DNA of 64,000 bases from the NCBI GenBank assembly GCA_024636555.1, contig JAGXGW010000064.1:1-64000 (forward strand). The letters run 5' to 3'. The position numbers and the translations under genes are program-made. Positions 1-8,881 of the stretch are shown here, in pieces. The notes under the pieces are model-generated. The model was given only the letters and a program-made list of their open reading frames with translations. It did no database searches and was not told where the DNA came from. The DNA comes from Paracoccaceae bacterium. GTDB taxonomy: Bacteria > Pseudomonadota > Alphaproteobacteria > Rhodobacterales > Rhodobacteraceae. The number at the start of each line of letters is the position of its first letter. The first letter of the stretch is position 1.

Positions 1-262
1 CGGCTTCGCGCCGTTCGAACAGGGAGGCGAGCGTTTTTGACAGATCGCCGCGGACGGTGCAGCAAATGCAGCCCGCAGGCATCAGAACGACATCCTCTGC
101 CGTATCCTCGATCAGATCATGGTCCAGCCCCGCCTCGCCGAACTCGTTCACCACCACGGCGACGCGGCCGGAGGCGGGATCATGCAGCAACCGGTTCAGG
201 AGCGTGGTTTTGCCCGCGCCAAGAAATCCGGTAAGCAGCGTGACGGGAATGGGATAGGACAT
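1..262 (-). CDS. CobW/COG0523-family GTPase, N-terminal part (3' end outside window)
   Basis: Only the first 87 or so residues are present; the gene runs off the left edge. The start is the ATG at 262. A Walker A motif GFLGAGKTT lies at residues 12-20 and the CxCC metal-binding motif (CICC) at residues 65-68, the hallmark of G3E GTPases of COG0523 that insert or ferry metals (Zn, Co, Ni). An FGE motif near residue 41 fits switch I. The family includes zinc metallochaperones induced in zinc starvation, and a Zur-like palindrome lies 43 bases upstream, which favours the zinc branch over a cobalamin-synthesis CobW. The missing C-terminal half carries the usual His-rich loop, so the metal cannot be assigned from this part alone. 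Confidence 0.88.
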   Translation of the reverse strand, partial: MSYPIPVTLLTGFLGAGKTTLLNRLLHDPASGRVAVVVNEFGEAGLDHDLIEDTAEDVVLMPAGCICCTVRGDLSKTLASLFERREA

Positions 263-304
263 GCGGAACGGGCCTCCGGGTTGCGGGTCTGGGATATCCG
301 TTCT

Positions 305-319
305 TGTTATAGTATAACA
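305..319. promoter_or_regulatory. Zur-box-like 15-bp palindrome
   Basis: TGTTATAGTATAACA is a perfect 7+1+7 palindrome 43 bases before the ATG of the COG0523 GTPase. It matches the core of the proteobacterial Zur consensus TGTTATA-N-TATAACA as I recall it. It sits between the divergent GTPase gene and a possible small plus-strand gene, so it could control both. Confidence 0.75.
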
Positions 320-381
320 GAACTGTCAACAACGACTGTCAACACAGTGCTCCCATGCCTGCACCCGCCCCAAAGGATCAT

Positions 382-620
382 ATGACCCCGTCCGACAGCC
401 ACCCGACGCGTCCGTCCGGTGTGCGATCGCGCGATGCTGTGAAAAGAGCCACTCTCGCGCCTTCGCACGGGCAACCGATCAAAACACGTCTGCGGGCACG
501 GATCGGTACGCAATCGCTGATCTCGGTCATCGAGACTCACTGCACCGATCCGGATTGCCCCGGCCCGGCGACGCAGATCACGATCCTTGGCTTTGACATG
601 GTGCGCCGGACAGGAAAAGG
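382..620 (+). CDS. Possible small uncharacterised gene, 3' end unclear
   Basis: An ATG at 382 follows an AAAGGA sequence. The frame reads well up to about 605, with a GC-rich third-base pattern and a protein-like stretch ETHCTDPDCPGPATQITILG, roughly residues 47-66. After that the coding character fades: the frame enters the bactofilin terminator and then stays open antisense through the bactofilin gene, which is probably meaningless. A +1 shift would stop at TAA 635-637. This could be a real short gene with a frameshifted or eroded end, divergent from the GTPase and next to the Zur-like box. I cannot name the family. Confidence 0.28.
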
Positions 621-647
621 GCGCCTGCTTTGGATAAGCGGCGCCCT
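614..647 (-). terminator. Rho-independent terminator after bactofilin
   Basis: On the minus strand AGGGCGCC-GCTT, loop ATCCA, AAGC-(A)-GGCGCCCT forms a 12-bp stem with one bulge, followed by TTTTCC. It lies 22 bases past the bactofilin stop codon. Confidence 0.8.
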
Positions 648-669
648 GTTCGCATGGTTTGAGCGAGGC

Positions 670-1188
670 TCAGCCCTGGGTGTTGGAACCCGGTTGGCCC
701 GAGGTCACAGGCGCGCCCGGCTTGGGGGCAGAACCCGAACCCTTGGGTGTCAAAGGATCGTCCTGACGCTGGACAGAGCCTTCGAAATGGGCACCGGATT
801 CGATGGCGATGGTCTTGTGGATGATGTCACCCTCAACCCGCGCGGTCGAAGTCAGGCGCACTTTCAAGCCGCGCACGCGGCCGACGATCCGGCCGTTGAT
901 CACAACGTCATCGGCCACGACTTCGCCCTTGATCGTGGCGCTTTCGCCGATGGTCAGCAGATGCGCGCGGATGTCTCCGTCGATCGAGCCTTCGACCTGA
1001 ATGTCGCCCGAGGTCTTCAGATTGCCGGTGATATGCAGATCGGCGGACAGAACCGAGGCGGGGGGCTTCGGCTTTGGCGCGCTGCTTTTGAAGTCGTTAG
1101 GCGCTGTGGCAGAGGTTTCCGGCATCGTCGGTTTGGGTGCTTCGGGCGTCTTGGGACCCGGCTCGTTGATTTTGCTTTTAGAAAACAT
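670..1188 (-). CDS. Bactofilin (polymer-forming cytoskeletal protein)
   Basis: This 172-residue protein has a proline/lysine/alanine-rich N-terminal tail (about 1-45), a central beta-helix region of short repeats rich in G, V and I (about 48-140, for example GNLKTSGDIQVEGSIDGDI), and a disordered Pro/Gly tail. That architecture is typical of bactofilins, which assemble nucleotide-free filaments on the inner membrane and place cell-wall enzymes. The start overlaps the 3' end of the upstream M23 peptidase gene by 11 bases, so the two are translated together. The pairing of bactofilin with an M23 endopeptidase recurs in many bacteria and suggests that the filament positions the hydrolase during shape or stalk growth. 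Confidence 0.93.
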   Translation of the reverse strand: MFSKSKINEPGPKTPEAPKPTMPETSATAPNDFKSSAPKPKPPASVLSADLHITGNLKTSGDIQVEGSIDGDIRAHLLTIGESATIKGEVVADDVVINGRIVGRVRGLKVRLTSTARVEGDIIHKTIAIESGAHFEGSVQRQDDPLTPKGSGSAPKPGAPVTSGQPGSNTQG

Positions 1189-2524
1189 CGTTTGCAGCCT
1201 TGATATAGATCATTGGATTGACGGCTTGTCCGTCCACGCGCACTTCGTAATGCAGGTGGGGGCCGGTCACACGCCCAGAGGCTCCCATATCACCGATACG
1301 GTCGCCGCGCGATACCCTTTGTCCGACGTTCACGTTAATTTTCGACAGGTGTGCAAACCGCGTCTCGATTCCGAACTCGTGCTTGATCTTGACCAGCCGC
1401 CCGTAGCCCGATTGCCAACCCGCATAGGTGATCACCCCGTCGGCTGTGGCGACAAGAGGCGTGCCCACGGGGCCTGCGAAATCAATCCCCTCATGCATCC
1501 GCCGCCCGCCCGTCTTGGGGTCACGCCGCATGCCGAAGCCGCTGGTAAAGCGGTAGCCGGCGCGCACAGGTGTCGCAAAGGGCGCTTTCTCGGCGGCGAT
1601 CCGGTAAATGTTGAGCGCGTCCATCTGGTTGAGAATGCGGTTCGCCCGCTCCGTATCCGGGGTTACCTTGTCATCGCCGCGGGTTGAAAAGCTCAACGGG
1701 GTCAACGGACCGCCCTGACCGGAATAACCACGACGCACCTGATTGATGATCGTGTCCGTGTTCAGGCCAGCGGAGCGGAACATCTTGTCCAGCGGCTTGA
1801 CCGAAACGGTCATCGCCTCTTCCAGCTGGCGGAAAATCTGGTCGTTCTGATCCTGCATCATCCGGATCTCGAATGCCATCTCGTCGGCGCGGCTCAGCGC
1901 GTCCTCGGCATCGGCGCGGATGGTGTCACGCTCGGCGGCGGTCTCGACCAGCGCGTTGGACAGGAACGAGATCGCCTCGCTCGCAGCGCTGCCGCCGCTT
2001 GCCATGATCTCGTTATTGCCGTCGCCTTCCTCGTCGAACTGCGCCTTGAGCGCGGCCAGTTCCACACGGGCCGCCTCGCGTTCGCGCATCGTGCGGCGCA
2101 ACGTGGACTGTATCACCTCGATCCCTGTCTCCATCTCGCTGCGGCGCGTCTCGGAATCCAGCAGTTGCGACTGCATCTTGGAAATCTGTTCCATCGCCGA
2201 ATTGAACCGCTCCTGCGCGGCCAAGGCTTCGGCGGCGCGGGCATCGCGTTCAGCCGACAGAACGTTCAGCCGCACCTCGTAGGTGCGCTGGTCGCGTTTT
2301 GCCTGATCGCGGAAGTTGCCCGATCCGATGCTGTCCATCAGCAGGATCGCGGTTGCGATGATGGCCCAGGCAACCACGAGGGAGGCCCCTGAAAAGGCGA
2401 TCATCTGTGTCGCCGGCTTCAGCCGGATAAACCGTGTATCTGTATCTGACCGCAGAAACAGCCGTCGTTCCGGAAACCAACGCTCTAGTACGGCATCGAT
2501 CCGGATTGCCAGTCGTGTTCTCAC
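1178..2524 (-). CDS. M23 family murein endopeptidase with coiled coil
   Basis: I prefer the GTG at 2524 (448 residues), preceded by AAGGGA, over an ATG 120 bases upstream whose extra 40 codons look non-coding. After a short cytoplasmic segment, one membrane helix spans about residues 40-66; a long coiled coil follows (about 70-180), then a LytM/peptidase M23 domain at the C-terminus. Zinc ligands are visible: H-x3-D around 344-348 (HEGID) and the HxH pair around 423-425 (GPHLHYE). The enzyme is anchored in the inner membrane and faces the periplasm, cutting peptide cross-links of peptidoglycan. A complete zinc set suggests an active hydrolase, not an EnvC-like activator. Confidence 0.92.
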   Translation of the reverse strand: MRTRLAIRIDAVLERWFPERRLFLRSDTDTRFIRLKPATQMIAFSGASLVVAWAIIATAILLMDSIGSGNFRDQAKRDQRTYEVRLNVLSAERDARAAEALAAQERFNSAMEQISKMQSQLLDSETRRSEMETGIEVIQSTLRRTMREREAARVELAALKAQFDEEGDGNNEIMASGGSAASEAISFLSNALVETAAERDTIRADAEDALSRADEMAFEIRMMQDQNDQIFRQLEEAMTVSVKPLDKMFRSAGLNTDTIINQVRRGYSGQGGPLTPLSFSTRGDDKVTPDTERANRILNQMDALNIYRIAAEKAPFATPVRAGYRFTSGFGMRRDPKTGGRRMHEGIDFAGPVGTPLVATADGVITYAGWQSGYGRLVKIKHEFGIETRFAHLSKINVNVGQRVSRGDRIGDMGASGRVTGPHLHYEVRVDGQAVNPMIYIKAANDVF

Positions 2525-2698
2525 AAATCTGTCCCTTGTGTCTTCCCCACCGGGCCAACCAAGCATTAAGCGGCACAACCCTGCACAGGTCGTAACCAGC
2601 GCAGGCCATTGGGGCAAGACGTTTGCGCCAGTGAGGCCCATCAATTGGGCAAATGCCCGTAATTTGGCGGGAAATCGCCGAATAGATGGTTGATCGGG

Positions 2699-3523
2699 TT
2701 AGTGCGCGCTCTCCTCCTGGGTGAGCGGCCAATAAAAATCAGGGGGCAAACCCGCCTCGGCGCGTTTTTCTGCGTTGAAGGGCGGTTTCAGAAATCCGTG
2801 GAAATACCGCCGCACCAGATCGTGAAACACCTCCTTCGGGTCAAGATCATGGCGGCCGCACAGAAAGTGGAACCACTTCGAGCCATAGGCGACGTGGCTC
2901 ACCTCCTCGGCATAAATCACCTGCAAGGCGGCGACTGTCTGCAGATCGCCCGCCTTCTCGAAATGCGCGATCATGCCGGGTGTCACATCCAGCCCGCGCG
3001 CCTCGAGCACCATCGGCACCACGGCCAGACGCCCCATCAGGTCGGTGGCCGTGTCGGATGCGGCGCGCCACATACCGGCATGGGCGGGCAGGGCGCCGTA
3101 ATGGCTGCCCTGCGCCTCAAGGCAATCGCAGATCAGGTTGAAATGCTTGGATTCCTCGTCAGCCGCCTTCACCCAGTCATCATAGAAACCCAGCGGCATC
3201 GCCACATCGGTGAAGCGTGCGATGAGATCCCAGTGCAGGTCCACGGCGTTCAGTTCGATATAGGCCACGGCATGCAGCATGGCGATCCGGCCCTGTACGC
3301 TGCCGGGTTTGCGGCGCGGCACGTCGCGCGGGTCAAGCAGGGCCGGCGTGGCCGGACGCGCCGGATGGTCTGGCGGTTCAGCCTGACCCAGCGGCAACGG
3401 ATGGCCCGCCGCGCGCGCGTTGCGCCACGCGGCGGCATGGGCATGCGACAACGCGGTTTTGGCACGGCCATCCGCTGTGGCCAGCACCTCGGCCGCCATG
3501 CCCGCAAGGGTCAATCCGGTCAT
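2699..3523 (-). CDS. DUF455 family ferritin-like protein
   Basis: The protein (274 residues from the ATG at 3523) belongs to the DUF455/COG2833 family. Conserved acidic and histidine positions typical of ferritin-like di-iron helices are visible: ELNAVDLHWD, DEESKHFNLI and YAEEVSHVAYG. Members are uncharacterised; the helices resemble tRNA hydroxylase MiaE and other ferritin-like oxidases, so a di-iron enzyme role is an inference. The start at 3523 was chosen because sequence before it lacks family character and lies in the short gap after bcp. It sits 23 bases downstream of the bcp stop on the same strand, so the two probably share a transcript. Confidence 0.85.
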   Translation of the reverse strand: MTGLTLAGMAAEVLATADGRAKTALSHAHAAAWRNARAAGHPLPLGQAEPPDHPARPATPALLDPRDVPRRKPGSVQGRIAMLHAVAYIELNAVDLHWDLIARFTDVAMPLGFYDDWVKAADEESKHFNLICDCLEAQGSHYGALPAHAGMWRAASDTATDLMGRLAVVPMVLEARGLDVTPGMIAHFEKAGDLQTVAALQVIYAEEVSHVAYGSKWFHFLCGRHDLDPKEVFHDLVRRYFHGFLKPPFNAEKRAEAGLPPDFYWPLTQEESAH

Positions 3524-3545
3524 GATCTGTCCCGCCGGATGCGCG

Positions 3546-4010
3546 TCAAAGCGCCTTGGCCGCAGCCAGCACCTCCTCGGCATGGCCGGGCACCTTGACC
3601 TTGGCCCAGACCTTGGCGATCCGGCCCTCGGCGTCGATCAGGAAGGTGGTGCGCTCGATCCCCATGAACTTCTTGCCGTACATGGATTTCTCTTTCCAGA
3701 CGCCGTAATCCTCGCAAACCGTGCCCGCGGCATCCGACAAAAGCGGGGCGCGCAGGCTATGTTTGTCGCGGAACTTGTCATGGCTCGCGATATCTTCCTT
3801 GGAGATGCCGAACACCTGCACACCGGCGGCGGTGAATTCATCCAGAAGCGCCGAGAAATCCTTGTTCTCGGTCGTGCAGCCCGGCGTGTCGTCACGCGGA
3901 TAGAAAAACAGGACCACGGGCGCGGGTCGCAAGTCCGACAGGGTTACAGAGCCGCCGCCATCGCGTGGCAGGGTGAAATCCGGGGCTGTTTCGGAAGGTG
4001 CGGGCATCAT
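3546..4010 (-). CDS. bcp: Thioredoxin-dependent peroxiredoxin, Bcp/PrxQ type
   Basis: This 154-residue protein matches the length and order of Bcp/PrxQ peroxiredoxins. The peroxidatic cysteine is C45 in DDTPGCTTEN. In E. coli Bcp the resolving cysteine sits five residues later; here that position (50) is lysine, so this is a one-Cys-like variant that must use another cysteine (a second lies in TVCEDYG, about residue 98) or an external thiol. The enzyme reduces hydrogen peroxide and organic or lipid hydroperoxides in the cytoplasm. Two adjacent ATGs (4010 and 4007) follow GAGGA; either may be used. It is transcribed away from the AsmA-like gene. Confidence 0.93.
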   Translation of the reverse strand: MMPAPSETAPDFTLPRDGGGSVTLSDLRPAPVVLFFYPRDDTPGCTTENKDFSALLDEFTAAGVQVFGISKEDIASHDKFRDKHSLRAPLLSDAAGTVCEDYGVWKEKSMYGKKFMGIERTTFLIDAEGRIAKVWAKVKVPGHAEEVLAAAKAL

Positions 4011-4151
4011 TCATCCTCGTCATATTAAAAAAGTGAGTTTCATCTTAGCGCACAACAGGCGACAATAAAGCAAGGTGGGCACAAGATTCACATAAAACGC
4101 GACGATGCGCCAAGGGCAGGGCAGGAAACGCAGCAGGCAGGCCAGTTAACG

Positions 4152-7100
4152 ATGACATCAGATCCATCAGGCGGTCCGACACGACCCGACGCGCCTCAGA
4201 CTGCTGCGTCGGAGCAAGCCGCTGTGGAACAGGGCGCTGACGGAAAGTCTGCGGATACGGCATCGGCTGAAGTGCCGGCCACCGCCGCGCAAACGCCCGT
4301 TGCTGGTGGCAAGCCACCGAGAAAAGCCCGCAAGACGCGGCCGCAACGGTCTGTGCTGCGGTCGATGATGTGGTCCGGCCTGTGGACCTTTGCGCTGGTG
4401 GCGACGGTGTTCGGCCTTGTCGGGGCCACGCTTTTTGCCACGATCGGCCGCCCCATCGCGGCACCGGACTGGATGCGCAGCCAGATCGAAGACCGTATCG
4501 CCACGGCCTTGCCGGGGGTCCAGATCCGGTTCACCGATCTGGTCGTGATCGTCGAGGATGGCTGGACCCCGCGGATCCGGCTCAATGGCGTGTCGCTGCG
4601 CGACTCGGACGGCATGTCGGTCGCGACATTGGGCGAGTTCGAGGCCGGATTGTCCGGCTCCGCCCTGCTGCGCGGGCAGATCGAGCCGGGGCAGTTGCGG
4701 ATTTCGGGCCTGCGGCTGGCCCTGCGCCGCGCGCCCGATGGCAGCTTCGATCTGGCCTTCGGTGACGCCCTGCTGCCTGTCGAGCGCGCGCCCAACCTTG
4801 TCGGCCTGCTGAACGGGCTGGACAATCTGCTGGACCGACCCCGCTTTGCGGGACTGCGGCTGATTGATGCCGACAATCTCAGCGTCACCTACGAGGATGC
4901 ACGCGCCGGACGCACGTGGCAGGTTGACGGAGGCCGTATCGAATTGCGCCGCAACGGCGATGATCTGTCCCTGCGCGGCGATCTGGCGCTGCTGTCGGGC
5001 TATGATTACGCCACCTCGATCAGCCTCAGCTATAACGGGCGGATCGGTGACCCGACCGCGCAGGTCGGCTTCAACTTCGAGGATATGACCGCGTCGGATC
5101 TGGCCAGCCAGTCCGGAGCGCTGGCATGGCTTGGGGTGTTGCGCGCGCCGATTTCCGGTGCCTTGCGCGTTTCCATGGACCAAAGCGGCACACTGGGGCC
5201 GCTCAGCGTGGCGCTTCAGATCGGGGCGGGGGTCATACAGCCCAACGATCAGGCCGAGCCGATCCCCTTCGAGTCTGCGCGCAGCTACATGACCTACCTG
5301 CCGGAAACGGGACAGTTGCAGTTCGATGATCTGTCAGTGAACAGCAAATGGATTTCCGCCCGTGCCGAGGGGCGCGCCACGCTGGAGAACCTGACAGGCG
5401 GCTGGCCGACCAGCCTGCTGGGGCAATTCCGCGTCACCGATATCACCGCCAACCCGGCCGATCTTTATGAAAACGCGGTGGAGCTTGAAGAGGCGCTGCT
5501 TGATTTCCGCCTGAAACTCGACCCGTTCGAGCTATCGATCGGGCAGTTGACCCTGTTCGACCGTGGCCAGCGCCTGCTGCTGGACGGGCGGGTCGGTGTG
5601 ACGGCGGAAGGCTGGGATCTCGGCGTGAACGGCAGCATGGACGCGGTGCTGCCGGAGCGCATTCTGGAACTGTGGCCCGAGCGTCTGGTGCCGGGCACAC
5701 GCGCATGGATCGCCAACAACCTGCACAGCGCCCGCCTGCAAGATGTGCAACTGGGCTACCGGCGCAAACCCGGTAGCAGGGACCGTCTGCATCTGGCCTT
5801 CGCTTTTGATCGCGCCAACGTCACCTATGCGCGTGCGATGCCCGTGCTGACGGCGGCTGCGGGGCAGGCCAGCCTGACAGACCGCCGCTTTGTCATCAGC
5901 GCGACCGAGGGCGCCGTGACGCCGCCGCAAGGGGGCAAGCTCGACATGACCGGCACCAGCTTCATCATTTCCGATGTCGGGATCCGCCCGACGCCCGCGC
6001 AGATCCGTCTGGTAACGCAAGGCAGTATCACGGCAACGCTTGCCATGCTGGACAGCCCCAATCTGCGGCTCATCGAAAAGGCAGGGCGCGAGATCGACCT
6101 CGCGCAGGGTCATGCCGAAGTGACCGCCCGCATCGACATGCCGTTGAAACCGGCGCTGAAACCGGACGAGCTGAAATTCGCCGCCAGCGCCCGCCTGACC
6201 GATGTTGTCAGCACCGCGATCATGCCCGGCCGCGTTCTGCGTGCCGCCGCGATGGAGGTGAAGGCCGATGCCGCGACCCTCAGCATCGGCGGCGCGGGAC
6301 GGCTGGGCGAGGTGCCTTTCAACGCGGTCTGGACCAATCCGCTGCGCGACAACACGGCCGGCAAAAGTCAGGTGGCGGGCACCGTCACGCTGTCGCAGGC
6401 CTTTGCCGATGAATTCGGCCTCACCCCTCCGCCCGGCACGTTCAGCGGCGCGGGGCAGGGCCAGCTCGTGCTCGATCTTGAACGCGGTCGCGCGCCCGCC
6501 TTCCGTCTGACCTCCGATCTGGCGGGGCTCGGGCTGTCGGTGCCGCCGCTGGGCTGGTCACTGTCGCAATCGGCGCGCGGCAGTTTCGAGGTGGCAGGCA
6601 CGCTGGGCACGCCCGTCAAGATCAGCCGCATCGCGCTGGATGCGCCGGGCCTTGACCTGACCGGTGCGATTGACCTGTCCGCCAACGGGCAGCTTGCCGC
6701 CGCGCGGTTCAGCCGCGTGCGCGCAGGCCGTTGGCTGGATGCGCCGATCACGCTGACAGGGCGCGGCGCGGGGCGGGCACCGGGCATTGCCATCAACGGT
6801 GGCCGCGTCGATCTGCGCAACAATCCGATGGGAGGTGGCGGCAGCGGCGGAGGTGGCGGCGCGCAGGCGGGCGGGCCGCTGACGGTGGCGCTGGACCGGC
6901 TGGATGTGACCGACAAGATCGCGCTGACGGGCTTTCGGGCAGAGTTCGCCAATTCCAGCCAGCTTGACGGTCTTTTCACCGGACGGGTGAATGATCAGGC
7001 CCCGATCAGGGGGCGTATCGCGCCGATGAACGGGGCCAGCGCCATCCGCATCCAGTCCGACAATGCCGGACAGGCGATTGCCGCCGCGGGATTGCTGCGA

Positions 7101-7610
7101 CAGGCCCGCGACGGGGCGCTGGATCTTGTCCTGACCCCGACAGGCGCGCCGGGCAGCTTTGACGGACATCTCAAAATCGCGGATTTCCGCGTCCGCGACG
7201 CGCCCGCCATGGCCGCGCTGATCAATGCCGTCAGCGTCGTTGGCTTGCTGGAGCAAATGAACGGGCGCGGGCTGCACTTTTCCGAGGTCGAGGCGCGGTT
7301 CCTGCTGACGCCGCAACAGATTGTGCTGCGCGAGGCCTCTGCCGTGGGGGCCTCTCTGGGCGTGTCGATGGACGGGTATTACGATCTTGCACGCCAGCAG
7401 ATGGATTTTCAGGGCGTGTTCTCGCCGGTCTATCTGATCAACAGCGTCGGCTCGGTTCTGACCCGCAAGGGCGAGGGTCTGTTCGGCTTCACCTTCACAC
7501 TGGGCGGCACACCCGATGCGCCCCGCGTGCAGGTCAATCCTCTGTCGGCACTGGCACCGGGCATGCTGCGCGAGCTTTTCCGCCGCCCGCCACCTGCTGC
7601 GACGCAATAG
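4152..7610 (+). CDS. AsmA-like / DUF3971 (YhdP-TamB type) envelope protein
   Basis: This large protein (1152 residues) begins with a disordered Ala/Pro/Lys-rich cytoplasmic tail (1-68), then one signal-anchor helix at about 73-96, then a very long periplasmic region of beta-strand repeats. A glycine-rich linker (GGGGSGGGGG) interrupts it near residue 895. The C-terminal 150 residues, with LTPQQIVLREASAVGAS and a G-Y-Y-D motif, match the AsmA-like C-terminal domain. Family members (YhdP, TamB, AsmA) form bridge-like beta grooves thought to carry phospholipids between inner and outer membrane. It is preceded by a 140-base gap without clear signals and followed 84 bases later by queA. The precise family branch is uncertain. 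Confidence 0.85.
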   Translation: MTSDPSGGPTRPDAPQTAASEQAAVEQGADGKSADTASAEVPATAAQTPVAGGKPPRKARKTRPQRSVLRSMMWSGLWTFALVATVFGLVGATLFATIGRPIAAPDWMRSQIEDRIATALPGVQIRFTDLVVIVEDGWTPRIRLNGVSLRDSDGMSVATLGEFEAGLSGSALLRGQIEPGQLRISGLRLALRRAPDGSFDLAFGDALLPVERAPNLVGLLNGLDNLLDRPRFAGLRLIDADNLSVTYEDARAGRTWQVDGGRIELRRNGDDLSLRGDLALLSGYDYATSISLSYNGRIGDPTAQVGFNFEDMTASDLASQSGALAWLGVLRAPISGALRVSMDQSGTLGPLSVALQIGAGVIQPNDQAEPIPFESARSYMTYLPETGQLQFDDLSVNSKWISARAEGRATLENLTGGWPTSLLGQFRVTDITANPADLYENAVELEEALLDFRLKLDPFELSIGQLTLFDRGQRLLLDGRVGVTAEGWDLGVNGSMDAVLPERILELWPERLVPGTRAWIANNLHSARLQDVQLGYRRKPGSRDRLHLAFAFDRANVTYARAMPVLTAAAGQASLTDRRFVISATEGAVTPPQGGKLDMTGTSFIISDVGIRPTPAQIRLVTQGSITATLAMLDSPNLRLIEKAGREIDLAQGHAEVTARIDMPLKPALKPDELKFAASARLTDVVSTAIMPGRVLRAAAMEVKADAATLSIGGAGRLGEVPFNAVWTNPLRDNTAGKSQVAGTVTLSQAFADEFGLTPPPGTFSGAGQGQLVLDLERGRAPAFRLTSDLAGLGLSVPPLGWSLSQSARGSFEVAGTLGTPVKISRIALDAPGLDLTGAIDLSANGQLAAARFSRVRAGRWLDAPITLTGRGAGRAPGIAINGGRVDLRNNPMGGGGSGGGGGAQAGGPLTVALDRLDVTDKIALTGFRAEFANSSQLDGLFTGRVNDQAPIRGRIAPMNGASAIRIQSDNAGQAIAAAGLLRQARDGALDLVLTPTGAPGSFDGHLKIADFRVRDAPAMAALINAVSVVGLLEQMNGRGLHFSEVEARFLLTPQQIVLREASAVGASLGVSMDGYYDLARQQMDFQGVFSPVYLINSVGSVLTRKGEGLFGFTFTLGGTPDAPRVQVNPLSALAPGMLRELFRRPPPAATQ

Positions 7611-7694
7611 TGCCGCATCCTGCGGCGGCACGGTTGCAGCCCTGACAGCGGCGCTTTATCTGGCGCGGATATTCCGTGCGATCCAGGGGGCCTC

Positions 7695-8750
7695 ATGCAA
7701 CTGTCCGATTTCGATTTCGATCTGCCCGAGCGGCTGATCGCCACGCGTCCTGTGAAGCCGCGCAGCGCGGCGCGGTTGCTGGTGGCCGACGGTGATAGGG
7801 TCCATGACGCCCATGTGCGCGATCTGACCACATGGCTGCGCGCGGGCGACAGGCTGATCCTGAACGATACCCGCGTTATTCCGGCGCGGCTGAACGGACT
7901 GCGCCACCGTTCCGGTGCGGCGGGCGAGACTTCCGCGCGGATCGAGGTGACGCTTCTGGAGCCGCGTGCGGGCGGGGTCTGGACCGCCCTCGTCAAACCC
8001 TTGAAAAAACTGCGCGACGGCGAAACCATCGTCTTCTCGAACACCCTCTCCGCCACGCTTGAGGGGCGCGAGGACGGGCAGGGCCTGCTCTCCTTCAACC
8101 TCACCGGCCCCGATTTCGACGCCGCACTGGCCGAGGCGGGCGCGATGCCGCTGCCGCCCTATATCGCCGCCCGCCGCGCGGCGGACGCGCAGGACAAACT
8201 CGATTACCAGACCGTCTGGGCCAGACATGCAGGTGCCGTGGCCGCGCCCACCGCCTCGCTGCATTTCGACGAGGCGCTGCTGGCGGATCTGTCGGCCATG
8301 GGTGTGCAGTTCACCCATGTGACGCTGCATGTCGGCGCGGGCACCTTCCTGCCGGTCAAGGTCGATGATGTGACCACGCACCGGATGCATGCCGAATGGG
8401 GCGAGGTGAGCGAGACCGCCGCCGCCGAGATTGCCGCCACGCGGGCCGCAGGCGGGCGGATCATCCCCGTGGGCACCACCGCCCTGCGCCTGATCGAGAC
8501 AGCCGCGCGCGCGACAGGCCAGATCGCGCCGTGGTCGGGCGATACCGATATTTTCATCTACCCCGGTTTCACCTTCCGCGTGACCGATGCCTTGATGACA
8601 AACTTCCACCTGCCTAAATCGACGCTGATGATGCTGGTCTCGGCCCTGATGGGGCAAGAGCGGGTCAGGCGGATCTACGCCCATGCAATTGCGGCTGACT
8701 ACAGGTTTTTCTCTTATGGTGACGCGTCGCTGTTGATCCCGCCGCGCTGA
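7695..8750 (+). CDS. queA: S-adenosylmethionine:tRNA ribosyltransferase-isomerase
   Basis: At 351 residues it matches QueA in length and throughout: [10 protein letters not shown] at the N-terminus, [33 protein letters not shown] and [16 protein letters not shown]. QueA moves the ribosyl part of S-adenosylmethionine onto 7-aminomethyl-7-deazaguanine in tRNA, the step before queuosine. The ATG follows a GGGGGCC stretch. The next gene is a transporter 131 bases away with its own ribosome site and an inverted repeat, so queA may be the end of its transcript. Confidence 0.97.
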   Translation: MQLSDFDFDLPERLIATRPVKPRSAARLLVADGDRVHDAHVRDLTTWLRAGDRLILNDTRVIPARLNGLRHRSGAAGETSARIEVTLLEPRAGGVWTALVKPLKKLRDGETIVFSNTLSATLEGREDGQGLLSFNLTGPDFDAALAEAGAMPLPPYIAARRAADAQDKLDYQTVWARHAGAVAAPTASLHFDEALLADLSAMGVQFTHVTLHVGAGTFLPVKVDDVTTHRMHAEWGEVSETAAAEIAATRAAGGRIIPVGTTALRLIETAARATGQIAPWSGDTDIFIYPGFTFRVTDALMTNFHLPKSTLMMLVSALMGQERVRRIYAHAIAADYRFFSYGDASLLIPPR

Positions 8751-8779
8751 GATGGAAGGGAGGGGCCGACAAGGCAAGC

Positions 8780-8802
8780 GACACAAACGAGTCGTTTTTG
8801 TC
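8780..8802. promoter_or_regulatory. Inverted repeat upstream of the MFS gene
   Basis: GACACAAACGA-G-TCGTTTTTGTC forms two 11-base arms with one mismatch pair around a single central base, 80 bases before the transporter start. It could be an operator or a weak hairpin. No known regulator motif is recognised. Confidence 0.4.
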
Positions 8803-8881
8803 TGCGACAGACGGGGCAGCCCTCCGTTACCAGAAATTCACCGTCTCGTGGCACCAGGTGCGGCGTGCCAAGGAGGTTCCT

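Noticed and set aside
640-1203. Long plus-strand frame through the bactofilin gene
   Set aside because: It is antisense to a clear bactofilin with conserved repeats; high GC content keeps many opposite frames open.
2525-2644. Upstream ATG of the M23 peptidase
   Set aside because: The extra 40 codons lack family similarity, and a GTG with AAGGGA stands at the conserved N-terminus.
4048-4062. TTAGCGC half-site before the AsmA-like gene as a CceR operator
   Set aside because: Only one half matches and there is no partner arm, unlike the pair before gap.
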